A stretch of DNA of 64,000 bases from Trifolium pratense (GCF_020283565.1 NC_060061.1:1488001-1552000); one strand, 5' to 3'; counted from the first letter of the stretch, positions 34,312 to 45,750 are shown. The notes: a model not told the origin generated them from the letters alone. Numbers and translations are program-made.

Positions 34312-34955
34312 CTTTAGAGGCAGAAAATACAATATCCGAAAATCATATTTGAGTCAAAGTTCTACCTAAAATATCTCAAGTCATTTCTTCATTTTTCTAT
34401 AGTGCACATGAATAAATAGAAGAAACTTTATTCTACAAAATATCATTTATCGATATAGTTGACATGAATGTGCAATCTATGTCCAGGTTAATTTCCAAAG
34501 TATCATGAAGGGATTCACGGTTTACCTATTTACATCCAATTTGTATAAACTGGTTATGGTGAATCAAACTTAAAACATAGTGTGATGTTCACACTTTGGA
34601 ATTTATGTGCAGCTAATTTCATCATACTCATCTTTATTTTCTTTTTGTTCAAGTTATTTGCGGCAGAACTCAACACAAAATTTAACAATCTTTAGGCTTA
34701 ACTTTTGATTTATTTGTTATTAATTAACTTTAAGGGAGAGATGAGCGCTCTTAAACTCTTTCATATATATATGACTATGGTTAAAGCTTGAAAATAGCAC
34801 TACTATAATCCTTAATTATGGAACTATAAAATCGAGGTTCAAGAATTATAAAAATTTGTTCTTAATTAAGGAGGAAGGGACCTTGAAATTAATAGATTGG
34901 TCGTGAAGATCCGAATCTATGTAAATGGGTTGTGAGAACCCGCTAGAGGTTGATC
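34312..34955. other. Noncoding spacer
   Basis: AT-rich sequence between a Stowaway MITE and a hAT element. No gene or repeat is recognised. Confidence 0.45.
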
Positions 34956-35313
34956 GTGGTGAATAGGAATGTCAATCTGCATCGGTCAGAGCGGATTTCT
35001 ATGTGGATTGTCCCGTTCAGAGCTTTGAAAACGGGGAGTTTTTCCTCGTAGGGACGAGGATGAAGGCAAAAACTCCCCCGCGGGCACTTTGGGGCGGGGA
35101 CTAGGGAAGAAGCATCTGTCTCCGTGAATTCCCCGAATTGAATCCGTCTATATATACTTAACTATGAATTTTTGCATGATTATGCATATTTTGTTATACA
35201 TTATGGAATATTTTGGCTATTAGTTTTTGTATGATTATTAGTAGGCAAATGTTATTGCATTGTTTTTTTTGTTTATGAATGGATTATCTGTTGTTTTGAT
35301 CATTAAAAAAAAA

Positions 35314-35646
35314 GGCAAAATTACACTACATGTTATCTTATTTTTTTGTAACACTTTGGTCCTTTATCTTTTTTTTGTAACACTTTGGTCCTTTATCTTT
35401 TATTTGTAACACTTTAGTCTTTTATTTTTTTTATTTGTAACACTTTAGTCCCTCTTTTTGTAACACTTTGGTCCTTTATCTTTTTTTATTTGTAACACTT
35501 TGGTCATTTATTTTTTATAAATAAATAAGATAAGGAGTAAAATGTTACAAAAAAGAAAGATAAAGGACCAAATTGTTACAAAAAAAAGATAAAGGACCAA
35601 AGTGTTACAAAAAAATAAGATAAAGGACCTGTAGTGTAATTTTGCC
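35314..35646. mobile_element. Mutator-type foldback MITE, second family member
   Basis: The ends are ggcaaaattacactaca and tgtagtgtaattttgcc, with the same tttgtaacactttggtcc repeats as the element at 4457-4763. It is flanked by A9 on both sides, consistent with a 9-bp TSD but low-complexity. Confidence 0.85.
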
Positions 35647-35717
35647 AAAAAAAAAAGCTGCAAAATATTTGTTTTCTTAATAAAAAAGGAAAAATTAACG
35701 TCATACTACTATCATAA

Positions 35718-36533
35718 CTAGTCATCATGTCCGTGCGTTCGCACGGGTCAAAAAATGTAGATCAATTATATTATATCTCTTTGGGCTAATAAACAAAGTA
35801 GTAATTCATACGCGTTGAAACCAAAATATTTATTGTTTAATTTATTTTCACCAACTTACATAAACATAAAAGTACAAACAATCCTACAAATTGCGGAAAA
35901 TTTCTTTATAAACTACATTTGAAGTAGTATTTGTAAGGTTGCCGTTATCATCAACGACTAAAATTTTCAAACCATTTCTCGATGTGACTCTTGACGCAGC
36001 AACATATAACTGACTATGTGAGAATATTGATTGCAGAAGATACACTCCAACATTTTTCAGTGACAGACTCTGACTCTTGTTAATAGTCATGACAAATGAA
36101 ATAGCGATATGAAGCCGACGTTGAAATTTGAAAGGAATTTTGACGTCAGATGGTGTTAAGGAAAATCTGGGAATAAAAACTTTGTCGCCTATATTGCTTC
36201 TTGATATTATCGTTCCTTCTATAATAAATTGTCCCATCTTTATAACAATCAACCGAGTTCCATGGCACAACCCATGAGCTTGATCCATGTTTCTCAATAA
36301 TATAACTGGAATTCCAATTTTCAATTTTAACTTGTGATTGGAAGGCCTGAACATGCAATTGTATTTAAAAATTCGGGAGTGTGTATATCATCCGGCCTAT
36401 CGAAACCAGAGTTATCATTATTTGGAGAATCGTAGCTCAAATATAATTTCTTTTCACCGTCTATCAATGACAACATGTACTCATTAATCAAGTCAACAAT
36501 TGAATTTTTTGTAGTCAATATGGTTGTATCCTG
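35718..36533 (-). pseudogene. Helitron 3' end with PIF1-like helicase C-terminal fragment
   Basis: Minus strand. Helicase blocks in order are TILTTKNSIVDLINEYML, then after a frameshift near 36340 SNHKLKLKIGIPVILLRN, GLCHGTRLIVIKMG, MTINKSQSLSL, SHSQLYVAASRVTS and the stop at 35884. 140 bp further is a standard plant Helitron terminus: the hairpin ccgtgcg-tt-cgcacgg (35731-35746), then CTAG at 35718-35721 followed by host T on the minus strand. The upstream border at about 36532 looks like an exon edge (tttttttcag before the coding part). The N-terminal Rep domain and the Helitron 5' end are not seen. Confidence 0.8.
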
Positions 36534-36540
36534 AAAAAAT

Positions 36541-37020
36541 AAATTTATATCACAATTGATTGATATGCCTTAGTGCTTGAAATGCTTTATTCTAAGCAAT
36601 TATCCGGGTTCAATTCCCATGATTGACAAATATCTAATATTTTATAAAAGCTACGTGAAAAAGTTCTCTCATAATCTGCAAAGCAAATTAGGGTTAACCT
36701 AGTTGCATATTACAACCATTAGAAATAAGAAAGATATACGGATCCACATTATAACCATTAACGTGAGTCAAAGATTTGTACCAAATTGTAATATTGCTAT
36801 ATGCTTAACACTTTGAGGACATAATTTATATTACAATTGATTGATATGTCATAGTAGTTGAAATGCTTTATTCTAAGCAAGTGATCCAAGTTCGATTTAC
36901 ATGGTTGACAAATTTCTAATTTTTTTTAATAAAACTACGTGAAAAAGTTCTCGTCTAAACTGCAAAACAAATTAGGGTTAACCTAGTTGCATATTACAAT
37001 CATTAGAAATAAGAAAGAAC
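36541..37020 (+). repeat. Tandem duplication (about 284 bp) with tRNA-like B box
   Basis: 36541-36716 and 36825-37018 are direct copies sharing gaaatgctttattctaagca, aaagttctc and attagggttaacctagttgc. Each has a B-box-like segment (ccgggttcaattccc; ccaagttcgatttac) behind a tagt.gttgaaat A-box-like segment, so the unit is probably a degraded SINE or a tRNA-like part of the Helitron. Confidence 0.6.
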
Positions 37021-37229
37021 CATTAAAAATAAGAAAGATTTTGACCAAAAAATATAAAATTTTTGTTAATATTCGACTTCTGTGGATCTCCGCGGATACC
37101 GTGGGGATCTGTGAGAATGATGACAAACATTTCTCCGTGACGGGGATCGAGGACGGAGAATAAATTTAGGGAGCGGGGAAGCTTCCTCTGCACATTCCCG
37201 GCCACCTGGTTGATATCTCTAATGGTGAA

Positions 37230-38538
37230 CAATAGACACGGACAAAAACCACTCTCACATTTTGAAGATTGTGTAACTACATTTTTCATTTTTTTGCGTT
37301 ATGTTCATCTTGATCTTGATGGTGGTCAAATAAATTATTTCTTTAATTCTCCCTCTAAAACTATACGAGCCTGTTTGTTTTAGTTTTTATATGAACAAAC
37401 AAATCACTTTTATAAGGTTCCTTTAAAAAATGAAAAAAGAAAGAGTAGAGTATAATCTATCGTGGATCGTTAACCGCTAATACCTTTTGTATACCCAAGT
37501 TACTATCAAACTTGGATAATGCACCTTCTGGATTATTTTTTTATATATGGTATTCATGATTTTTTATTGGTATGAATTCTCTGATTTTTAGAGCCGATAA
37601 TCTAAAATTCGGCTACGAAATAAGTAAAATATAACTAAAAATTATTTTTATCAAGAATTAAATTTGACTTATCCAAAATAATTCATTTTAAAGAAAATTT
37701 ATTAACTATTTATTTGAATATTTTACTTATATTCACGTTGCTTTTACCTTTTTATGACACACATGTTGTTTTTACTATTACTATAGTAAACGGAGTATAC
37801 ACTAATGTTATTTAAAAACATATTTCTAATAAGAATGTAATAAAACTAAACTTTTAATTTTTTTAAATATTTTTTGTATGTTTCAATAACCGTATTATGA
37901 TTATGAGTAAAGATAATATAATGTCGTATTTTTGTTTAGTTTTTTAAATGTTGATATAACATTGCTTTTATATTTTTTTTTTTGAAGGAAACATTGCTTT
38001 TATATATCACCTGAAAAATGTGCTAAAGGTACGGAAGACCACCTAATTGGAAGAAAATGATGCGATGAAAAAAAAAAGAAAACTTTGTCCGATGCACTTT
38101 TTGCCACATGCCATGTGTGAGTCCTTAGAGTACAAGTTTTGTATTCACTAGAAAAAAAGTACCTCCTTCACCAGAATTTTGATACTCAAAACAACTTTGT
38201 GTTGTTAGTAAAAACTCATTTACATTTACAATAATTATAAAAGCACGCACACATGTACAGTAAGTGCACTTCCAAAGAAATGTAGGAGTACGTATTAGAG
38301 ACTCCATGTATTGATTTAACTTGCATAAATTAACAATTACATACTAACTACTCAAATTCTATTATATTTTTTCTTTCCACAGTTAGGTTTCTTTAACTAG
38401 AGGTAATAATATTTGTGATATTGCCGCAAACAGTAAATATAGACTTTTTTTAGTTGAAATTTAAATATTTGATTCGTCACGTGGAGGAGATTATTTAAAT
38501 ATTTAGTATAAATATTGAATTGCATGATGTCTTCACCC
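37230..38538. other. Noncoding stretch
   Basis: AT-rich. 37580-37740 is the second copy of the dispersed repeat seen at 16355-16525. A micro-retroposition scar lies at 37958-38005. No gene is supported. Confidence 0.5.
37958..38005 (-). repeat. Micro-retroposition scar (16 bp insert, 16-bp TSD)
   Basis: aacattgcttttatat is repeated exactly at 37958-37973 and 37990-38005. The insert is a T run followed by gaagga, that is a poly(A) tail on the minus strand with six bases of element. Confidence 0.75.
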
Positions 38539-38641
38539 AAAGGTTAACTAAAAGTGCAATGAATATAAGTAAATAGTTTTTCAATATTGTTAACTCTTGT
38601 ATGTTTAATTACTTATATTCATTGCGCTTTTAGTTAACCTT
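38539..38641. repeat. Hairpin-forming inverted repeat (about 33-bp arms)
   Basis: aaggttaactaaaagtgcaa at 38539 on and its complement ending 38641 continue to aatataagtaa on both arms, with one mismatch seen and a loop of about 37 bp. It may be a small MITE; no TSD is clear. Confidence 0.7.
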
Positions 38642-39725
38642 CTAGGACAATATTGTATGTTTAACTTTTAGGACAATATAGTTTTTCAATATTGGAGTTT
38701 ATTTTTAAGGAGTTGAAAGATACTAACAACATTCTCAAATAAACACATATTCTTAAATACCTAAAAAAATGAGTTTTGTTGTGTATTGGTACTTTAGAAG
38801 CAATTTATTTATTTTTTAAAAATTAAATATATAAAATTGACATGCTATTAAATTATTAGATATTAGTAATATCCAACAAAATTATAGAGTATTAGAGTAT
38901 TCTTTTTTTTTAATATACTAAAAAAAAGAATAATTAAGAAAATGTTTTTTGTTCTATTATTTTTTCGCTCATTCATTATTTAACAACAAATTATTCGTGT
39001 CACCGCACCCCTTGACATTTTAGGAAAGATCCGCCACTAATGTCCCATTTTGTTTTGTCCTTGCTAGTTTACTACATTTTTTTATTGTCATTGGGTGATT
39101 TTAGTCTCGGTAAAATTTGTTTATATTATAATTAGTTCTTTAAATATGCAGACTATTTAATTTTAGTGTTTCAATACAAATGGCATAAAAAAACACACAC
39201 AATTCTACAAATAGATACACCAAAAACTAAAAGCGTCTAACCCACCACCACATGAAGATCCAAGAACCCCTCAGAAAGAGGCAAGGATCAAACACCAAGA
39301 TGAACAGACACTAGAGGCTTCCAATCAATCAGACCATCACGAAGACCCAACTTAACATCACGACAGACTCTATTGGTTTCAGAAAAAAATAGGGTGCATA
39401 TCCCAAAATCAAGCATATTTGTAAGGTAGAATTTTTATTTTTATTTTCAAAAAAACATTAAAGATCATGCTAAAATGTGTCATAAAGACACATATTAATT
39501 AAATTATTTAAACATAATTTTTTTACATTTAAATAAAAATTAATTTTTAAAAAATTGAATATTTTCAGCATTTTACATTTTTACTCCTTAATATATACCC
39601 TTAAAATAGATGAAAATGCATATTTAAACCTAGTTATTATTACTACTGTTATTACTGCACCAAATCCTTTTCTTAGGATGCATAGACTCTATATTATTAC
39701 TAATATTTTTTGAAGTACGACTAAC
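38642..39725. other. Noncoding stretch
   Basis: AT-rich. 39235-39400 is less AT-rich (ccaccaccacatgaagatcc) and may be a retroelement scrap, but I cannot place it. No gene. Confidence 0.4.
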
Positions 39726-39733
39726 GCATTCAG

Positions 39734-39935
39734 GATGAAAATTTGCTACAGTAATTTAGCACACAGTTTTCACACAGTTATCAATCTGAACCATTAATTA
39801 TTGATCGGACGGTATACATTAATTCTGTGATAAATCTCTTAAAATGATCATGATCGTACGTTACAGATCGGACGGTTGTGATACATTACAGTGTGAAAAC
39901 GGTGTTAAAATACACAGCAGGAAATCTGTTTCCAT
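39734..39935. mobile_element. Small TIR element, 8-bp TSD
   Basis: gcattcag flanks both sides (39726-39733 and 39936-39943). The ends are imperfect inverted repeats sharing cacacagttttcacac on the left and gtgtgaaaacggtgtt on the right, with an internal gatcggacgg repeat. No coding sequence. Confidence 0.65.
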
Positions 39936-40159
39936 GCATTCAGAGTGAATTTCAATTTAAATACTCATTCTCACCAAGTCTTTTGAGAGATTCTATTGTG
40001 ACAACATAATCTCTTTATCTTAAAAGCGCATTGTAAGGCAAAAGGAAAAAATGTGTAGTCTTTGTCGTGCAAATCAATTTACATGGTGCCAGAGATATGG
40101 TTGTGCTCATTTTTGCCTCTTTGACCGACTTCTATCGTCATTCTTATTTGCTATAAAGC

Positions 40160-40205
40160 TATTATGGTGCTCTTTTTTTTTTTTTGACGCATATTATGGT
40201 GCTCT
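40160..40205 (-). repeat. Micro-retroposition scar (18 bp insert, 14-bp TSD)
   Basis: tattatggtgctct at 40160-40173 and 40192-40205 flanks a T run plus gacgca. This is the same layout as the scars at 37958 and 60626. Confidence 0.75.
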
Positions 40206-40323
40206 ATGATACTATATGGTTATTGAATCTGAATTGTTATATGGCTTGTGGCCACGTTTTTTAAAATCGTACACCTCTAATCATGCAATATAATTGGACC
40301 AATAATTGTTTGAATTGAATCCA

Positions 40324-40793
40324 TGATACTGTTTGGTAAGGCATATAAACTAACTTATAGCTTTTTGAACTAACTTATAAGCTTGTTTGAAAAAAATGTG
40401 AAGTGTTTGGTAACGAGCTTCTCTAACTAGCTTATAGCGTTTTTTGAGATGCTATTTCAAGTAGCGTATGAGCTTATAGCTTATAGTTTTTTCATTTTAT
40501 TTCATATTTAGCCTCATTAATTTTATTTATTTATTTTTTAAAAAATATAATAACTACCCACTAACACTTACAAAAAAAAAAACTACCCACTAACCATGTA
40601 TTTTTATGTCATTTTGTACTTACAACAGCTAAATTTGCCAAACACTTTAATTTTATTCTACTAGCTTTTCAGCTATAAGCTACCAGCCATCAGCTATCAG
40701 CTATAGCCTATAAGCTAGCTTTTCAGTTATAAATTAGCTTATCAGCTATCAATTAACTTATAGCTTATTTTTACCGAACAGAACCTATATATA
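40324..40793. mobile_element. TIR element rich in agcttataagct motifs (hAT-like MITE)
   Basis: The ends are ctgtttggtaa and ttaccgaacag. Both sub-ends are filled with cttatagct/agctataag repeats. It is the same family as the element at 61474-61874. Borders are within a few bases; no clear TSD. Confidence 0.7.
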
Positions 40794-41592
40794 AGCCAAT
40801 TCACCTCTGAACCACGAGAGTCAATTCTAAAGGAATGTGAACTGTATTTACGTATGTGCAATTTGGTACATAATGTTATAATTTTTATTATAATAATTTA
40901 TTTTAAAGTATTATTATTATTATTTATTATGTGGCACCGTTTTATTTTCTTACCAAGTCAATATAGCCGTTCACTTTATTTGGTACATTGAACTATCTTA
41001 ATTACGGACTTTCGGTTTTGTTTTTATAAAGAGGCAATTGCAACATTTAATAATTTTAATGTTGGTTGCTTGAGCTACTACTTCTTCCTCTATATAAGAA
41101 AAATTGTAATGCTATTATATAAAAAAAAAAAAATTGTAATGCATAAACGTGAAGTATCTAAGTAAGGGTGAAAAATTAACGAGCAAATATAATAATAAGT
41201 TCCCCTGAGCATCCAAAAGTAATTCGTTGAGACCTTGAAAATTCACGTGCAGTGCTAGTAAAAAGTGACTGTTGTATTCTGGAGGGTATTAGCTATGAGA
41301 CCAACTGCACCGGGTAACTTACCTGTGGTGGCGAAATACTCTTAAGCCCAGTACATTTGCACGCCTCAGTCAATTCGATAAATTCTTCTTGTTCTCTAAA
41401 TTATTTTATTATAAGTCATATTTATTTGTACTAATATTTTATCTAATTTATCATATGAGAATAATTCTATGTCATATTTTTCCAACACAGAATACCCTCC
41501 TTTCAATTTAAGTAAAAAATAATTTTTTAAATTTATTAAATAATTAACAAATAAACTATACGATTATTCAAAAAAATTAAAAATATTATTTA
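40794..41592. other. Noncoding stretch with an unexplained GC-richer island
   Basis: AT-rich except for about 41190-41370, where cgttgagaccttgaaaattc, gagaccaactgcaccggg and acctgtggtggcgaaatact stand out in composition. No open frame or family is recognised there. Confidence 0.4.
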
Positions 41593-41868
41593 CTCCGTTC
41601 CAAAATATAAGTCACTTTGAGAAAAAAGTTTGTACCAAATTATAAGTCACTTTACATTACCAATGAAGCATTTAATGTTATTTGTCCTATTATACCCTTA
41701 TTTATTTATTACTCTCTTCTTTCAATTATTCAATTTATTTTTCCTATATCATTAATGAAGGACAATTTTGTAAACTAAATCATAATTTCTCTTTTTCATA
41801 CGACCTTAATTACATTTCTTAATTTGTATAATTTGACCAAAGCAACTTATATTTTGGAACGGAGGGAG
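41593..41868. mobile_element. Stowaway MITE (276 bp), TA TSD
   Basis: The ends are ctccgttccaaaatataagt and acttatattttggaacggag (the right end extends by gga). TA is present at 41591-41592 and 41869-41870. No coding sequence. Confidence 0.85.
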
Positions 41869-41870
41869 TA

Positions 41871-42320
41871 TTTTTTAGCTCATATTTAAAATCAGAGAGA
41901 AGAATTCTATACTGTCAAATATATATAAATAAATTAAGTGGCTTGTCAATTTTCACGATTTTATGTGAATTGACGGTTCATAATTCGTGCGGTCCCCTTG
42001 CTCAAAGTTAGTTACATTAATAATACGTGCCAAACAACTTTTAATAGTAATATAGAACGAAGTCTAAAAGAGAAAAAATTACAGTACAATGCAATAATCA
42101 ACGGAGAATAGTCAAATGAATATTCTGTTTCAATCTATCTTGCATGGGTGCGAGTACGGTACCGGTATCCGGTACTGGTACCGATACATGATACGATATT
42201 TTAAAAAAAATTAAGGTATGGGTACACTTGTATAATTTTTTTTTAATATAGTTATATAGTTAAAATAATAAAATTATATTCTTAAAGCAAATAATTAAAC
42301 ATAAAAAATAACAAACTTTA
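41871..42320. other. Noncoding stretch with a hAT-like fragment
   Basis: 42145-42240 (gggtgcgagtacggtaccgg, tatccggtactggtaccg) looks like one subterminal end of a hAT-type element whose partner was not found. Otherwise AT-rich. Confidence 0.4.
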
Positions 42321-42592
42321 AAAATAGTTATATTGTGGTTTACACGTTTAGGAAATTAGGAGTAGTAGTAAAACTATGCGGCTCTACTTTTAAAAATAAA
42401 TAAAAAGGAAAGGAGACTGAATCGATTCTAATTTTAAACTAAAGTGATCAAATATTATTTTCTTAATTTAGTTTAAAATTAGAATCGATTCAGTATCCTT
42501 TCATTTTTATTTATTTTTAAAAGTAGAGCCGCATAGTTTTACTACTACTACTCCTAATTTCCTAAACGTGTAAACCACAATATAACTATTTT
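42321..42592. repeat. Near-perfect palindrome, 123-126-bp arms, 23-bp spacer
   Basis: Arms 42321-42443 and 42467-42592 are reverse complements apart from a few indels. Examples are tatattgtggtttacacgtt against its complement near 42560-42585, and aaaactatgcggctctactt against aagtagagccgcatagtttt. The spacer gtgatcaaatattattttct recurs at 42633, just outside the right arm. Confidence 0.85.
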
Positions 42593-42726
42593 CATTAGTC
42601 ATAATATTTTCATTACTCACAATATTGTCATGTGATCAAATATTATTTTCTTAGTCATACTCACAAAATTTTAATTTTTTATTTATTCTTTTAATTATTT
42701 ACTTCACGATTTTTTGTTGCAGGTTT

Positions 42727-43340
42727 AGTCCCCAGACTTGTGGCAATGGTTGCTTGATCCTGTCAGAGATTATTCAGTTCGGGGAGTTTTTCAGCTATTG
42801 ACTTCTCATTCGTTTGATCCTTTGGCCGTCGGTGAAGATCTTATTTGGCACAAACAAATTCTCTTGAAGGTGTCTATTTTTGCTTGGAGACGGTTGAGAG
42901 ACAGGTTGCTATAACTAAAGTAAATTTGGCGATTCGAGGTATCATCACTCCAGAGGCCCAGTCTTGTGTGGCCGGATGTAGAGGCATTGAGTCAGCTCGA
43001 CACTTATTTCTTTCTTGCAACATCTTTGACTCTCTTTGGTCGTCAGTTAGGTCGTGGATTGACTTGTCATCGATGGATCCTCAAAATTTGGCTATTTATT
43101 TTCTTTAGTTTACTTTTTCATCTAGTGATCTTAGAGTGCGTCGCTCCTTCGTCGCTCCTTCCTACCGTTTATTTGGCTCCTATGTGTCTAAATTATTTGG
43201 AACGAAAGAAATCACATATTATTCAAGAACTCGGAACAATCCTTACCTCAATTGTTGGATAAGGTCAAACTTTATTCTTACGGGTACATGGTTGAAGACA
43301 ACAAATATCAATGTAGTCTTCAACTACCATAGCTAATGAC
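42727..43340 (+). pseudogene. LINE C-terminal fragment (zinc-binding domain of reverse transcriptase, zf-RVT)
   Basis: The frame reads PDLWQWLLDPVRDYSVRGVF, then IWHKQILLKVSIFAWRRLRD. After a stop and shift it continues as IRGIITPEAQSCVAGCRGIE and ARHLFLSCNIFDSLWSSVRS, with the Cys/His pattern C-x4-C...H-x4-C of the zf-RVT domain at the end of L1-type LINE ORF2. Frameshifts and stops make it nonfunctional. It is homologous to the minus-strand fragment at 45896-46820. Confidence 0.78.
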
Positions 43341-43684
43341 CGAACCCGTTTATTTATTTGAATATGATGTAACTTTATTTTTCACAATTGTTTTTTTCAA
43401 TTATAGTATATGTAAACTCTTGTAGTCTTTTTCCGGTACAACGTGTACTAAAGGAATTAATTGGTTGGTTAATAGTATATATCTCAATTTGGTTTATAAA
43501 AAAAAAGTGTTTCATAAATAGTCACGACTTTAACAAGCCAACAGGCAACAGCCATGGACAGCACCTAGCTTGTCAATTCTTTCAAAAATATCAAGAACTT
43601 TATGGCATAATAATTGGTCATCTAGAACATCTGGTCGAGTTTTTGAAATTTTTTTTGAACAAGCCAAAATGATATATATATATA
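43341..43684. other. LINE 3' flank and spacer
   Basis: AT-rich, no gene. It ends in the (TA)n run into which the foldback element inserted. Confidence 0.45.
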
Positions 43685-43693
43685 TATATATAT

Positions 43694-45309
43694 GGGGGCT
43701 GCTAACTTAGACCCAGTTGGGTCTAAGTTAGCAAGGTGCACCTTTTCAGTTGGATCAAAATACCCATTCTTTTTAATTAATTAACCAAATTACCATCAAT
43801 GGACACGGATCCAGTGTCGCGCGCGTACCGCAGTACCATGGTTACAGGCCGTTGATTTCCATCAGACAACCAAGATCTGATCTCATCAAGACAGTCTGAT
43901 CAATCAGACAGCCCAGATCATCCAAATCCATCAGATTCCAGCGCGTGCACCACACTGGATTACACCCTGGAGAGAGAAGAATCTACTTTTTAAAAGCAGG
44001 ACACGTGTCGCTGTCTGATTGGCTGGGCGTGATTTTTTTCCATTTAATACTTTGAACTCAATTATTTCGTTGTAAATTAATTTTTTATTTATTTTTTTTA
44101 TACCAAAATTCATAATTTTTTTTTTCTCTACAAATAGAGACTTGGTTCGTTTGATTTGGACACAGAAAAAAAAATCCAATTTTTCACTACCTTAATCTCA
44201 TTTTTCACTACCTTACATCAACTCACTGAAACCATTCTACCAGCAAAATGGTTTCAGATTACAACTCTCTGAAACCATTGTACCAGATAAATGGTTTCAG
44301 AAGCAAACACAATTAATAAATTACTCACTGAAACCATTCTACCAGTAAAATGGTTTCAGAATACAACTATGTGCAACCATTCTACAAGCTAAATGGTTTC
44401 AGAAGCAAATAACTAATAATCAACTTACTGAAACCATTCTACCAGCAAAATGGTTTCAGATTACAACTCTCTGAAACCATTGTACCAGATAAATGGTTTC
44501 AGAAGCAAACACAATTAATAAATTACTCATTGAAACCATTCTACCAGTAAAATGGTTTCAGAATACAACTATGTGCAACCATTCTACCAGTAAAATGGTT
44601 TCAGAAGCAAACATTAGTTTTTAATTACAGTTTTATCTCATTTAATTAACTAAAAATAGTTTCAGGTCTCCAAAAATTTCATAAAATATACCAAAAGTTC
44701 CAGAATATTATCTACTATTTTCCTGGTATAATGGTTTCAGTGAGTTGGTTGAGTGGTGCGTGTTAAATTACAACACACAAGTAACGTATTTAGTAGACAA
44801 AAAATGAGATTAAGGTAGTGAAAAATTGCGTTTTTTTTCGGTGTCCAAATCAAACGAACCAAGTCTCTATTTGTAGACAAAAAAAAATTATGAATTTTGG
44901 TATAAAAATAAAAAAATAAAAAATTAATTTACAACGAAATAATTGAGTTCAAAGTATTAAATGAACAAAAATCACGCCCAGCCAACCATTGTGTGACACG
45001 TGTCCTACTTTTAAAAAGCAAATTTTTCTCTCTCCAGGTTGTAATCCAGTGTGGCGCAGGCGCTGGAATCTGATGGATCAGGATGATCTGGGCTGTCTGA
45101 TTGATCAGACAGTCTTGATGAGATCAGATCTTGGTTGTCTGATGAAAATCAACGGTCTGTAACCATGGTCCTTCGGTACGCGCGCGACACTGGATCTGCG
45201 TCTACTAATGGGTATTTTGGTTAATTAATTAAAAAGAATGGGTATTTTGGTCCAATTGAAAAGGTGCACCTTGCTAACTTAGACCTAACTAGGGTCTAAG
45301 TTAGAAAAC

Positions 45310-45312
<3 letters not shown>
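43694..45312. mobile_element. Foldback / Mutator-type element with about 500-bp arms and an internal hairpin array
   Basis: The left arm starts gggggctgctaacttagacc and the right arm ends ggtctaagttagaaaacccc. The arms match for about 500 bp with few changes: aaggtgcacc, the cagacagcccagatcat block, ccaagtctctatttgta. It sits in a (TA)n run with tatatatat on both sides, a possible 9-bp TSD that cannot be told from the microsatellite. The centre (44222-44620) is an array of gaaaccattctaccag units. No coding frame is supported. Confidence 0.85.
44222..44620. repeat. Higher-order hairpin array, eight units in two 203-bp blocks
   Basis: Each unit is an imperfect palindrome: ctgaaaccattctaccag, then (t/c)aaaatggtttcag. 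Four variant units form a block; the block repeats with a period of 203 bp (44225 and 44428). A degraded unit lies near 44725. Confidence 0.88.
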
Positions 45313-45352
<40 letters not shown>

Positions 45353-45355
<3 letters not shown>

Positions 45356-45747
45356 AGAGATCAAATTATACCGGTGTAACATTTGAGTAATGTTACACCG
45401 CTCAATAACGCTTTAACAAATACAAATTTTACAAAATTCACCGTTGGATTGAAAGATTATATCGTATAGATCATTCATGTTGAATTTTACAAAAATCTAA
45501 AATCGTTTGATATGTTATTGAGACCGATAAAGATTAATGGTATATGCACTTTTATTGAATACCGTTAATCTTGATCTATCTTAAAAACATATCAAATGAT
45601 TTTAGATTTTTATACAATTCAACATAGATGATCTATACAATATAAACTTTCAATCCAACGGTGGATTTTGTAAAATTTGTATTCGTTAAAGTGTTATTGA
45701 GCGGTGTAACATTACTCAAATATTACACCGGTGTAATTTGATCCCTC

Positions 45748-45750
<3 letters not shown>
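45353..45750. mobile_element. Foldback MITE (398 bp) in a TA microsatellite
   Basis: Almost fully palindromic. The ends are gggagagatcaaattatacc and the counterpart ending ggtgtaatttgatccctccc. The core includes caccgttggattgaaag and its complement. Both sides are (TA)n, so the TSD cannot be read. It shares its core with the elements at 47163 and 54365. Confidence 0.85.

Larger units (their letters stand above)
34964..37221. mobile_element. hAT-type element (2.26 kb) hosting a MITE and a Helitron piece
   Basis: The left end TAGGAATGTCAATCTGC and the right end (read inward) TAGAGATATCAACCAGG form an imperfect hAT-type inverted repeat. The TSD is gtggtgaa (34956-34963) against atggtgaa (37222-37229), a 7 of 8 match. 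The subterminal parts are rich in ggggcgggga/ccccg blocks. No transposase remains; inside are a Mutator MITE (35314-35646) and a Helitron fragment (35718 to about 36533). Confidence 0.7.

Noticed and set aside
42845..43672. Several open frames of 60-100 codons around the LINE fragment
   Set aside because: They are frame-shifted or flanking pieces of the LINE remnant or AT-rich spacer, not separate genes.
44222..44620. Hairpin array considered as a CRISPR-like array
   Set aside because: Units are palindromic, spacers are themselves repeated in 203-bp blocks, the host is a eukaryote and it sits inside foldback arms.
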